From the NCBI GenBank assembly GCA_038207745.1, contig JBBQZL010000124.1, positions 1-8,333 on the forward strand: 8,333 nt of DNA, written 5' to 3'. This DNA is from JBBQZL01 sp038207745. GTDB taxonomy: Bacteria; Actinomycetota; Thermoleophilia; Solirubrobacterales; 70-9. A model generated the notes under the pieces. That model ran no database searches. It was given only the letters and a program-made list of their open reading frames with translations, and was not told where the DNA came from. Positions 1-7,263 of this stretch are shown in pieces (position 1 is the stretch's first letter; every line of letters starts with the position of its first letter). The position numbers were made by a program, and so were the translations under genes.

Positions 1-854
1 AGGATCGGGTACCTGGATGAGATGTCATCCCAGTAGCCGACCATCTGCTCGGCATTGAGAGAGCGACCCTCGTGCTCGAGCACGTAGGCGCCGGACTTGT
101 AGAATTCGCTGGTCGCGGGGTCGAGGGCGATGAAGACGTCCTCCCCCGGCCGATACCCGGCCGCCTCGATCCCCCTGACCAGGATCTCGAGCGCAGCCTC
201 ATTTGAGTCGAGGTTGGGTGCGAAACCGCCCTCGTCGCCCACCGCGGTTGCGAGCCCGCGGTCATGAAGCAGCGCCTTGAGCGCGTGGAAGGTCTCGGCG
301 CCGGTCCGAAGGCCCTCCGAGAAGGTGGAGGCACCGGCCGGGACGACCATGAACTCCTGAAAATCGACTGAGTTGTCGGCATGGGCCCCACCGTTGAGCA
401 CGTTCATCATCGGGACCGGCAGAACGGAAGCCTCCCCGCCACCGTAAAGCTCGGCAAACCGGCGATAGAGAGGCTGGCCATGGTCGTCTGCGGACGCCCG
501 GGCCACTGCCAAGGAGACGCCGAGGATCGCGTTCGCACCGAGCCGGCCCTTGTTCGGGGTGCCGTCGAGGTCGATCATCGTCCTGTCGAGCCCGGACTGA
601 TCGTCGGCGTCACGCCCCTTGATCGCTTCGGCGATCTCGCCCCTCACATTCGCGACCGCGGTGGTCACTCCTTTGCCGTTCCAGGCATCGCCACCGTCAC
701 GAAGCTCGACAGCCTCGAACTCACCGGTTGAGGCACCGCTCGGGACCGCGGCGAGCCCGCGTGCGCCCGAGTCGAGCCCAACCTCGACCTCGACCGTCGG
801 GTTGCCCCGTGAATCGATGATCTGGCGGGCAATGATCTCGGTTACCTGGCTCAT
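1..854 (-). CDS. eno: Enolase (phosphopyruvate hydratase), N-terminal two thirds; gene runs off the left edge
   Basis: Enolase interconverts 2-phosphoglycerate and phosphoenolpyruvate in cytoplasmic glycolysis and gluconeogenesis. I translated the reverse strand from the ATG at 854-852. It stays open for 284 codons to the left edge, against roughly 425-430 residues for the family, so about the last third is missing. Family motifs occur in order: IIDSRGNPTVEVEV near residues 12-25, the mobile substrate loop PSGASTGEFEAVELRDG, LGANAILGVSLA, MMNVLNGGAHADN, VGDEGGFAPNL and FIALDPATSEFY. E208 of GDEGG falls at the number of the proton-donor glutamate in E. coli enolase, and D245 of ALDPA at that of a Mg2+ ligand. 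The remaining metal ligands and the catalytic lysine lie beyond the edge. The start is supported by AAGGAG five bases upstream. mazG ends 27 bases upstream, so the two are probably co-transcribed. Identity is essentially certain. Confidence 0.98.
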   Translation of the reverse strand, partial: MSQVTEIIARQIIDSRGNPTVEVEVGLDSGARGLAAVPSGASTGEFEAVELRDGGDAWNGKGVTTAVANVRGEIAEAIKGRDADDQSGLDRTMIDLDGTPNKGRLGANAILGVSLAVARASADDHGQPLYRRFAELYGGGEASVLPVPMMNVLNGGAHADNSVDFQEFMVVPAGASTFSEGLRTGAETFHALKALLHDRGLATAVGDEGGFAPNLDSNEAALEILVRGIEAAGYRPGEDVFIALDPATSEFYKSGAYVLEHEGRSLNAEQMVGYWDDISSRYPI

Positions 855-865
855 CAATACTCCTT
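855..865 (-). promoter_or_regulatory. Ribosome binding site of eno
   Basis: On the reverse strand AAGGAG occupies 865-860, followed by the five-base spacer TATTG and the ATG at 854. It is one of the two clearest Shine-Dalgarno sites in the window, and it fixes the enolase start. It fits a highly translated glycolytic gene placed at the downstream end of the operon. Confidence 0.85.
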
Positions 866-881
866 GGTCGGTGCCATTTTC

Positions 882-1613
882 TCAGGGACGGCGGAAGTGG
901 TCAGATTGAAAACGAAGCGCAAGCTCCGGGTCGACATCCATCTCACGAGCGGCGCTGACAACGGCAAACAGAAGCCTGCCGAACTGTTCGCGCATATCTT
1001 CGCGGTTTGGCTGATCACTGTCCGCCTCGGCCGGCCCCCGATCCCTCGCGATCTCATCGAGCCGGTCGAGCGCGGAGCGCGCCTCTTCGAAGGCCGCAGA
1101 CGCATCGCCGGGCAACTCCCCGCCGCGCTCTTGCGGGTCCCGGTTGACTGCGCGGCGCTGAAGCTTCCGTGCATAGAGGAGCGCCGGGAGGTTCTCGGGT
1201 ACGTCGGCAAATACGCCCTCCTCCTCCTGGCCCTCGATCTCACGCTTGATCCGATCCCAGTTGTCGAGCACCTCGGCCGCCGTCTCGGCCTCCGCGTCAC
1301 CAAAGACGTGCGGGTGGCGGCGGATCAGCTTCTGGCGGCAGTTCTCAGCCACCGTCGCCATGTTCCCAGCCCCCCTTTCCTCCAACAAAAGGGAGAGAAA
1401 GTGGACCTGGAAGAGCACATCTCCCAACTCATCGATCAACTTCGCGTCATCACCTGTGGCGACCGCATCGGCAAGCTCATACGCCTCCTCGACCGTGTGG
1501 GGAACGATCGAGAGCTCATCCTGCCGGCGGTCCCATGGGCACTCGACCCGGAGGCGACGGGTGATCTCGTCGAGACGTGCAACCGCTTTGGCGTTGCTCT
1601 CAGATGAGCCCAC
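882..1613 (-). CDS. mazG: MazG-family nucleoside triphosphate pyrophosphohydrolase with a degenerate second domain
   Basis: MazG proteins hydrolyse (d)NTPs to the monophosphate and pyrophosphate, cleaning the nucleotide pool. I take the GTG at 1613 as start, giving 243 residues. The frame is open upstream to an ATG at 1706, but that lies inside the isomerase gene and adds only low-complexity Pro/Gln/Arg sequence. A weak AGGA overlaps the upstream stop codon, 14 bases before the GTG. The N-terminal domain looks complete: LRVECPWDRRQ (21-31), the EExxE motif as E42, E43 and E46, the ExxD motif as E62 and D65 in DELGDVLF, then KLIRRHPHVFGD (95-106) and NWDRIKREIE. Two-domain MazGs carry a second copy. 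Here the matching stretch, EQFGRLLFAVVSAAREMDVDPELAL (from 209), has Q210 and R213 where the Glu and Asp of ExxD are expected, and the usual GFDW element is absent. Activity, if any, should therefore reside in the N-terminal domain. The gene lies 16 bases after the isomerase gene. Confidence 0.95.
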   Translation of the reverse strand: MGSSESNAKAVARLDEITRRLRVECPWDRRQDELSIVPHTVEEAYELADAVATGDDAKLIDELGDVLFQVHFLSLLLEERGAGNMATVAENCRQKLIRRHPHVFGDAEAETAAEVLDNWDRIKREIEGQEEEGVFADVPENLPALLYARKLQRRAVNRDPQERGGELPGDASAAFEEARSALDRLDEIARDRGPAEADSDQPNREDMREQFGRLLFAVVSAAREMDVDPELALRFQSDHFRRP

Positions 1614-1629
1614 CTGAGGGCGCCAATTC

Positions 1630-3159
1630 CTACTGGCCGGCGGTGGTGCCGCCCGCGCCGGCGGCTGCTGCCGCTGCGGCGGCCTGGTCAGTTGACGACA
1701 GGCCACTCGAGGCAGCCGTCACGGGCAGACCGCATGTTGCCGTTGTCGGCGCGGTCTGACCTGCCGGCGTCGGTGAGATTTCAGCACCGGCGGGGTGAGG
1801 TCGCTGGGGCGGCGCAGTTCCCTGCGTCGGCCCTGCAGCACCGGTCGCTCCCGTGTCCGAGGCGAGGTAGCAGACGATCTGGTTGCCGGCTGCGGAAATC
1901 GGGTTGATCGGGAAGGCGACAGTGTTTGGCGGCTTCGGCCAGACAACCTGGTCGGCGGAAACCGGAGCCTTGCCCTTGGCGGCGAGAGCCGCGGCCTTGT
2001 CGGCAGCCTTCTTCTCATCAGGCGTCTGGAAGTCGTTCTGGCCATCGGCATTGGCACAACGCTCGTTCTTGTAGCCCGAGGCGCAGTAGGTGCGTGCGGT
2101 CCAGGTCTGCTGGTAGTTGTCGACGAACTCCTGCTGGCTGGTGGAGGCGATCTGCTGCGCGAGCTGCTGCTCGAGCTGGGGCTTGACAGTGTCGAAGGAC
2201 TGGATCGACTCGGGGGTGTCCTTCTGGACCTCAAAGACGTAGTAGCCGGAGTCAGTCTTGATCGGGCCCTCGAGCGTGTCGAGAGGAGCGGCAAAGAGCG
2301 CAGTGTTCATCGCTGTCTCGAAGACGCCATCGGTGGTCTTCTCGCGCAGACCGCCGGCGTTCTTGGACGCCGGATCTGTCGAGTACTTCTTGGCCACAGC
2401 CTTCCAACTCGCATCGGATGAGTCCTTCTCGAGCGCGGCCTTCGCCTCTTCAACCTGGGCCTTGTCCTTGTTGAGAATGATCCGGACATCGCGGGAGGCG
2501 CCAACCTTGAACTGCTCCCTGAAGGTGTTGTAGTAATTCTTCATCTGCTCGGTCGTCGGCTTCGGGGCGTCCTTGGTCAGACTGGTCTGGATCTCCTGGC
2601 CAAGCAGGCGGGCGGTAACCAGTTCGTTGACGTCGGCCTCGCTGTACTTCGACTTGACCATGAACTTCTTGAACCCGTCGCACTTGAAGGGTTCCTCGCC
2701 GGGCTTGCAGCTGAAGCTCTGGCTGGAAATCGTCGCCAGTTCGTCACCCACCTGCTTGCCGGTGACTGTGATTCCAAGCACATCGGCCTCACCCTGGATC
2801 CAGTGGAGGTCGAGCAGATTGTTGAAGGCGGAAAGCTTGAGTTGCGCGTACTCCGGCGTGCCCTCCTTCGGGATCGTGCCGGATGCCGAGGAGGCGCCAA
2901 GCTGTTCGATCGTCTTGTTGAGATCATCGACCGTGATCGTTGCGGTGCCGTCGGGAAGATCCTCGACGATCGCAACAGCGTCACTCGGGACGGAGGGGCT
3001 TCCGATCCCGACTGAGACGCCGACGATTACGAACAGCAGCACGAAGATCACACAAAAGGCGATCAGTCCGCGACGCTTGGCCTTGACTGCCGGGCTGTTC
3101 TTGGCTGAAGTCTCGGACGCCTTCTTCGCAGGCGGTCTCTTTCTATTGCTCGGACTCAT
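1630..3159 (-). CDS. Membrane-anchored parvulin-type peptidyl-prolyl isomerase (PrsA/SurA-like foldase)
   Basis: The 509-residue product is predicted to help fold secreted or envelope proteins outside the membrane by cis-trans isomerisation of Xaa-Pro bonds. Residues 1-30 are rich in Lys, Arg and Ser. A hydrophobic segment at about 31-53 follows and lacks an evident cleavage motif, so it is probably an uncleaved N-in anchor. A SurA-like alpha-helical region spans roughly 75-215. The parvulin domain is at about 218-312, recognised by SWKAVAKKYSTDPASKNAGG (251-270) and the closing TDSGYYVFEVQK. Downstream are a Gln-rich helix (about 328-352) and a long Ala/Pro/Thr/Gly-rich tail with eight consecutive alanines (493-500). 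Cysteines at 151, 160, 359, 368, 430 and 476 lie outside the membrane and could form disulphides. The ATG overlaps the mfd stop as ATGA and has no strong Shine-Dalgarno site, which suggests coupling. PrsA and SurA differ in membrane attachment and I cannot assign either name firmly. Confidence 0.9.
   Translation of the reverse strand: MSPSNRKRPPAKKASETSAKNSPAVKAKRRGLIAFCVIFVLLFVIVGVSVGIGSPSVPSDAVAIVEDLPDGTATITVDDLNKTIEQLGASSASGTIPKEGTPEYAQLKLSAFNNLLDLHWIQGEADVLGITVTGKQVGDELATISSQSFSCKPGEEPFKCDGFKKFMVKSKYSEADVNELVTARLLGQEIQTSLTKDAPKPTTEQMKNYYNTFREQFKVGASRDVRIILNKDKAQVEEAKAALEKDSSDASWKAVAKKYSTDPASKNAGGLREKTTDGVFETAMNTALFAAPLDTLEGPIKTDSGYYVFEVQKDTPESIQSFDTVKPQLEQQLAQQIASTSQQEFVDNYQQTWTARTYCASGYKNERCANADGQNDFQTPDEKKAADKAAALAAKGKAPVSADQVVWPKPPNTVAFPINPISAAGNQIVCYLASDTGATGAAGPTQGTAPPQRPHPAGAEISPTPAGQTAPTTATCGLPVTAASSGLSSTDQAAAAAAAAGAGGTTAGQ
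1660..1683 (-). repeat. GCN codon run encoding eight alanines
   Basis: Within the isomerase gene, eight consecutive alanine codons (GCC GCC GCA GCG GCA GCA GCC GCC) encode residues 493-500. The run mixes synonymous codons, so it is not a pure microsatellite, and it forms part of the low-complexity C-terminal tail. Its neighbours are likewise Ala-, Gly- and Thr-rich. Confidence 0.8.
3156..3159 (-). promoter_or_regulatory. ATGA stop/start overlap joining mfd to the isomerase gene
   Basis: The plus strand reads TCAT here, giving ATGA on the coding strand. The TGA ends mfd and the ATG begins the isomerase. The bases just upstream hold no clear Shine-Dalgarno motif, so ribosomes finishing mfd probably reinitiate on the next gene. 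Confidence 0.7.
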
Positions 3160-6100
3160 GAGTTCGGCAGCATATCCGGCTCCCGTGCTTCGCGTAGCGC
3201 GTTGGCCATCGTCACCACAGCCGAGAGGCGTGCGTCGGGTTCATCGGGCACCCTGACCGACGCCGTCTGCTCGCGCCACTCGTACCTGGCGCCCTCGACC
3301 TTTTCACGGACGGCATCGGCCTGCTCCGAATCGAGAACCACCCCGGTGACGCTGAGACGGCCACCGCGAAATTGGACCGTGTGTGCGCCGGATAGGCCGA
3401 GTTCGATCCGCGCCCTCTGAAGCGAGAGGAGGTTTTCCGCCTCGACCGGGAGCGGGCCAAAGCGATCACTGAGCTCGTCCCTGACCGCTCGCAGCTCACC
3501 GGGTCGGCGGGCCCCGGCAATCCGGCGATGCAGGTCGATCTTGGCGGCCTCGAAGGGGATGTAGGAGATCGGCAGGTAGGCGTCGACGGGAACGTCGAGC
3601 CGCACCGGGGTCCTCTCGTCGTCGGCTCCCCCCTCGGTGCCCTCGAGCTCCTCGACGGCCTGATCGATCATCTGGCAGTAGAGCTCAAAGCCGACCGCGG
3701 CAACATGCCCCGACTGCTCGTCGCCGAGCAGGTTCCCGGCCCCGCGGATATCGAGGTCGCGCATCGCGATCCGGAAACCGGAGCCGAGTTCGGTGTGATC
3801 GGCGAGGGTCGAGAGACGTTGCGACGCCTCTTCCGTCAGGGCCTCCTCCGACGGGTAGAGGAGGTAGGCGAAGGCGCGATCCTTCGATCGACCGACGCGC
3901 CCGCGAATCTGGTAGGCCTGAGAGAGGCCGAGCTGGTCCGACCGCTCGACGATCAGGGTGTTCGCATTCGGGATATCCAATCCGGACTCGATGATCGTGG
4001 TCGCGACGAGAACGTCGCCGGCGCCGCGCATGAAGGCGAGCATCGTGTCCTCGAGCTCGGCCTCGTCCATCTGGCCGTGCGCCTCGAGAAAGCGCACCCC
4101 TGGGAGAAGGCTCCGAAGGTGCTCGGCAACGTCGTGCAGCGAGTCGATCCTGTTGTGGAGGAAGAACGCCTGCCCCTCCCTCGCGACCTCTCGCTCGATC
4201 GCCTTCCTGACCAGGTCCTCGTCCCAGGGTCCCACGTAGGTCCGGACCGGCCGCCTGCCCTCGGGTGGGGTCTCGATCACCGAGATGTCGCGCAGGCCGG
4301 CAAGCGACATCTGGAGGGTGCGGGGAATCGGTGTCGCCGAGAGCGAGAGCACGTCGACGCGGAGCTTGAGCTGCCTCAGCAGGTCCTTTTGCCTGACCCC
4401 GAAGCGCTGCTCCTCGTCGACGATCAGCAGGCCGAGGTTCTCCCCGCGCACGTCACGCGAGAGCAACCGGTGGGTGCCGATCAGGATGTCGACCTTTCCG
4501 GCGCTGAAGTCGGCAACCACCTTCTTGACCGCAGCGGGCTTTCGCAGCCGGCTGACGCCCTCGACCACGAATGGAAGATCGGCGAGCCGTTCGCGGAAGG
4601 TCCCGAAGTGCTGCTGCGCAAGGATCGTCGTCGGGACGAGGAGCATCACCTGCTTTCCATCCGAGGCAGCCTTGACGGCGGCGCGAAGCGCAACCTCGGT
4701 CTTGCCGTAGCCGACGTCACCACAGACGAGGCGATCCATCGGCCGATCCGACTCCATATCGGTCTTGACCGCCTCGATCGCGTCGATCTGATCGGCGGTT
4801 TCCCGATACGGGAAGGCGGCCTCCATCGTCATCTGCCACTCGGAGTCCGGCGCAAAGGCATGCCCCTTTCGCGCTCGGCGCTCGGCATAGAGGTTGACCA
4901 ACTCGCCGGCCATCTCCGATGCCGCGCGGCGGGCGCGGGCCTTCATGTTGTCCCAGCGCTTGCCTCCCAGGGCAGAGAGTGTGGGATTGCCGCCGGCGCC
5001 AACGTACCTGGAGAGCTTGGCGAGCTGCTCGGTGGGGACAAAGACGCGGTCCTCACCCTGGTACTCGAGGTAGAGGTAGTCGCGGGTGACGCCGCCGACT
5101 TCGCGGGTCTCAAACCCGGCAAAGCGGGCGACGCCGTGATCCTCGTGGACGACGTGATCCCCGACGCGAAGGTCGCCGAAGGCGAGACGGCCGCTCGAGC
5201 CCGCACCCTGGGGCCGCTCGGGCGCCCGGCTGCGACGGTGGACGAGTCGCCTGAACGGGAACAGCGCAAGCCTCAACTCCGCCGAGACGAATCCCTCGCG
5301 GAGGCGAGCCTCGGCGAAGGTCAGGCCCGGCTCTGATGAGACCTGCCGTCCGTCGATCAACCGGGCATCGAGCCGGTCGAGGCTGTACCTGGTCCGCTCG
5401 GCCTCCCCGATCCCGTCGAATGCGACCACGGTCCGGTAGCCGGAGCGGATCAGCTTCTCGAGTTCGCCCTCGGCCTCCTTGACGCTCCGTGCCGGTGACT
5501 CGGCGCGGGAGGCGCGAAATGCATCCGGGTCGTCGTCTCCGGGGGCCCTGAGCTGGAGCGCCGCGCGCTCCTCGAGCGGCTCGGTCACCTCGACGTAGAG
5601 GTGGCCGGCGTCCGCAGCGTGCATCGCGGTGGTCACGTCCTCCCAGTGATCGCGCAGCGCCGGCGCGATCTCCTCGGATGCCGCAAGCAGGATCGCGGTG
5701 CGCTCCGGAACCAGATCCAGCGGCGCACGCAGACTGTCGACAGGCAGGTACTCGGAGATCTCGACCTTGCCGCCCTCGCCGGCCTCCTCGATCAGCAGCG
5801 CCGCCATCTCGCGATGTTCGACGTCAAGCTCTGCGGCCGGCGCCAGCTCAACCCGTTGCGCATCGCCGAGCGAGCGCTGAGTGAAGGTCGAGAACCACCG
5901 CATCGACTCAACCTCGTCCCCGAACAGCTCAATCCTGACCGCGCGCTCCTCCGTGGCCGGGAAGACATCGAGGATGCCGCCACGAAGAGCAAACTGGCCG
6001 CGTTCGATCACCTGCTCCACGCGATCGTATCCGGCGCCTGTGAGGGTATCGGCGGTTTCACCGAGGTCGACCAGATCGTTCAGCTCGATCGTGAATCCGG

Positions 6101-6533
6101 CGGGCCGCAGCGAGGCATCGGGCACCGCCTCTGCGAGCGCGATCGCCGAGGCGACGACGATCGGGTCCGGCTCAGAGCCCAGCGCGTCGAGGGCATCGAT
6201 CCGAAGGCCAACCAGGTGCGGCGGCGGGGTGATGTGCGATGAGTATCCGGTGCCGCGGGACGGGTAATACCTGACCCGCCGGGGCGCGAGGAAGGCGCGC
6301 ATATCGACCGCCAGATCGCGCGCCGAGCGATCGTCAGGGGTGACCAGCAATACCGGTCGTCCCGCCAGCGCCCGGTCGTCCTCGATCAGCGTCGCGAGCA
6401 GGAGGGGCCTCAGCGTTGCCGAGACCGGGGACGACACCGCCCCTGCGCCTTCAGCCGCCGCGAGCACCCTGGCGGACAGCGCGTGAACGCGCTCATTTTC
6501 CAGCGTGATCTCAATCAACGACCGAAGGGACAT
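3156..6533 (-). CDS. mfd: Transcription-repair coupling factor Mfd
   Basis: Mfd is an ATP-dependent DNA translocase. It binds RNA polymerase stalled at lesions, releases it and recruits UvrA for nucleotide excision repair. The 1125-residue product is close to the E. coli length (1148). An N-terminal UvrB-homology region includes YPSRGTGYSSH (90-100) and RGQFALRGGILDVFP (178-192). The RNA polymerase interaction domain lies at about 452-515, with VGDHVVHEDHGVARFAG and DRVFVPTEQL. The RecG-like motor carries Walker A GDVGYGKT (605-612), GTHRLL (686-691), the DEEQ box (706-709), SATPIPRTL (732-740), TTIIESGLDIPN (845-856) and QIRGRVGRS (875-883). These are followed by the translocation (TRG) region with DLDIRGAGNLLGDEQSGH (926-943). 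The C-terminal D7 domain, which masks the UvrA-binding surface in the resting protein, spans about 975-1090. All motor motifs are intact. The ATG sits 16 bases after the crotonase stop with only a weak GGGT upstream. The stop overlaps the next start as ATGA. Confidence 0.98.
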   Translation of the reverse strand: MSLRSLIEITLENERVHALSARVLAAAEGAGAVSSPVSATLRPLLLATLIEDDRALAGRPVLLVTPDDRSARDLAVDMRAFLAPRRVRYYPSRGTGYSSHITPPPHLVGLRIDALDALGSEPDPIVVASAIALAEAVPDASLRPAGFTIELNDLVDLGETADTLTGAGYDRVEQVIERGQFALRGGILDVFPATEERAVRIELFGDEVESMRWFSTFTQRSLGDAQRVELAPAAELDVEHREMAALLIEEAGEGGKVEISEYLPVDSLRAPLDLVPERTAILLAASEEIAPALRDHWEDVTTAMHAADAGHLYVEVTEPLEERAALQLRAPGDDDPDAFRASRAESPARSVKEAEGELEKLIRSGYRTVVAFDGIGEAERTRYSLDRLDARLIDGRQVSSEPGLTFAEARLREGFVSAELRLALFPFRRLVHRRSRAPERPQGAGSSGRLAFGDLRVGDHVVHEDHGVARFAGFETREVGGVTRDYLYLEYQGEDRVFVPTEQLAKLSRYVGAGGNPTLSALGGKRWDNMKARARRAASEMAGELVNLYAERRARKGHAFAPDSEWQMTMEAAFPYRETADQIDAIEAVKTDMESDRPMDRLVCGDVGYGKTEVALRAAVKAASDGKQVMLLVPTTILAQQHFGTFRERLADLPFVVEGVSRLRKPAAVKKVVADFSAGKVDILIGTHRLLSRDVRGENLGLLIVDEEQRFGVRQKDLLRQLKLRVDVLSLSATPIPRTLQMSLAGLRDISVIETPPEGRRPVRTYVGPWDEDLVRKAIEREVAREGQAFFLHNRIDSLHDVAEHLRSLLPGVRFLEAHGQMDEAELEDTMLAFMRGAGDVLVATTIIESGLDIPNANTLIVERSDQLGLSQAYQIRGRVGRSKDRAFAYLLYPSEEALTEEASQRLSTLADHTELGSGFRIAMRDLDIRGAGNLLGDEQSGHVAAVGFELYCQMIDQAVEELEGTEGGADDERTPVRLDVPVDAYLPISYIPFEAAKIDLHRRIAGARRPGELRAVRDELSDRFGPLPVEAENLLSLQRARIELGLSGAHTVQFRGGRLSVTGVVLDSEQADAVREKVEGARYEWREQTASVRVPDEPDARLSAVVTMANALREAREPDMLPNS

Positions 6534-6549
6534 GCTCAGTGACCCGAAG

Positions 6550-7263
6550 TCAGTGCAGACCGGGGCTCGAGCGCTGCCACTCGACCTGGCCGCGACCCTC
6601 GTCGGCAGAGCGCCCGGCGATGTCGTCCCAGTCGTGCAGCATCTGCTTCAGCCGTGCGACGCCGTCGGGGTCCAGCATCGCGATCTCGGCAGCCAGTGCG
6701 CGTGCCGATTCCTCGGTCGCGGCGGCCGGGGCAACCCGGCTGATCAAGCCGATCCGCAGCGCCTCGTCGGCGCTGACCGTGCGGGAACTGAGCAGCAGGT
6801 ACTTGGCGGCGCCAAGGCCGCAGAGGGTGACAAGACGAGCGGGCCCCACCGGGATTCCGAGCGCGGCACCGGGGAACCGCATCCTCAGATTTGATCCGCC
6901 GACCCGGATATCCGAGGCGATCGCGATCTCGGCTCCTCCGCCAACCACGTCGCCGTGGCAGGCGGCGATCGTGGGCCGCGGAAAATTGACGATCTCGTCG
7001 TAGAGATCCGCGAAGAGCTGCATCTTGCGGATCCGGCCCTCTTGATCGAGCTCCTCCTTGAGATCCGCGCCGGCGGAGAATCCCATGTGATCGGTCGATG
7101 AGATTACGAGCACGCGTATCGACTCATTGGCCCTTGCCGCATCGAGATGCGCGAGCAGCTCCTCCAACATCGGCGTATTGATCGCGTTTCTCGATTTTGG
7201 GCGATCGAGGCGCAGCAGCGCCACGCCATTCTCATCGAGTTCGAAACTGGTCAGATCAGCCAT
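6550..7263 (-). CDS. Crotonase-superfamily protein (enoyl-CoA hydratase/isomerase-like), exact reaction unknown
   Basis: Crotonase-fold enzymes bind acyl-CoA thioesters and stabilise an enolate in an oxyanion hole. They include hydratases, isomerases, hydrolases and decarboxylases. I take the ATG at 7263 (237 residues), because AGGAG lies eight bases upstream and the product then begins like the family (FELDENGVALLRLDRPKSRNAIN). The frame is open to 7605, but that extension lies inside pth. Oxyanion-hole elements are FSAGADLKE (62-70) and HGDVVGGGAEIAIASDIRV (103-121). E112 matches the first catalytic Glu of rat mitochondrial hydratase (E144). The second (E164, in a PExxLG context) aligns with G132 of PGAALG, so simple hydratase activity is doubtful. 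Length is slightly below the usual 255-265. The start overlaps the pth stop by eight bases, and mfd follows after 16 bases, placing this likely acyl-CoA enzyme among information-processing genes. Its substrate cannot be told from sequence. Confidence 0.9.
   Translation of the reverse strand: MADLTSFELDENGVALLRLDRPKSRNAINTPMLEELLAHLDAARANESIRVLVISSTDHMGFSAGADLKEELDQEGRIRKMQLFADLYDEIVNFPRPTIAACHGDVVGGGAEIAIASDIRVGGSNLRMRFPGAALGIPVGPARLVTLCGLGAAKYLLLSSRTVSADEALRIGLISRVAPAAATEESARALAAEIAMLDPDGVARLKQMLHDWDDIAGRSADEGRGQVEWQRSSPGLH

Noticed and set aside
864..1607. Plus-strand open frame of 247 codons
   Set aside because: It is antisense to mazG. The minus-strand frame carries the full MazG motif set, and the plus-strand product shows no recognisable domain.
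1614..1706. Upstream extension of mazG to an ATG at 1706
   Set aside because: The extra 31 codons overlap the isomerase gene's poly-alanine region in another frame and encode low-complexity Pro/Gln/Arg sequence. The GTG at 1613 lies just after the isomerase stop.
1795..2421. Plus-strand open frame of 208 codons and several neighbouring short frames
   Set aside because: They are antisense to the isomerase gene and reflect the codon bias of the true strand. None has a domain or an independent initiation context that I could see.
3528..5336. Plus-strand open frame of 602 codons
   Set aside because: It lies wholly antisense to mfd, whose motifs are intact. Its Asp/Gly/Val/Leu/Arg-rich product resembles no family and is typical of a reverse-frame shadow in high-GC DNA.
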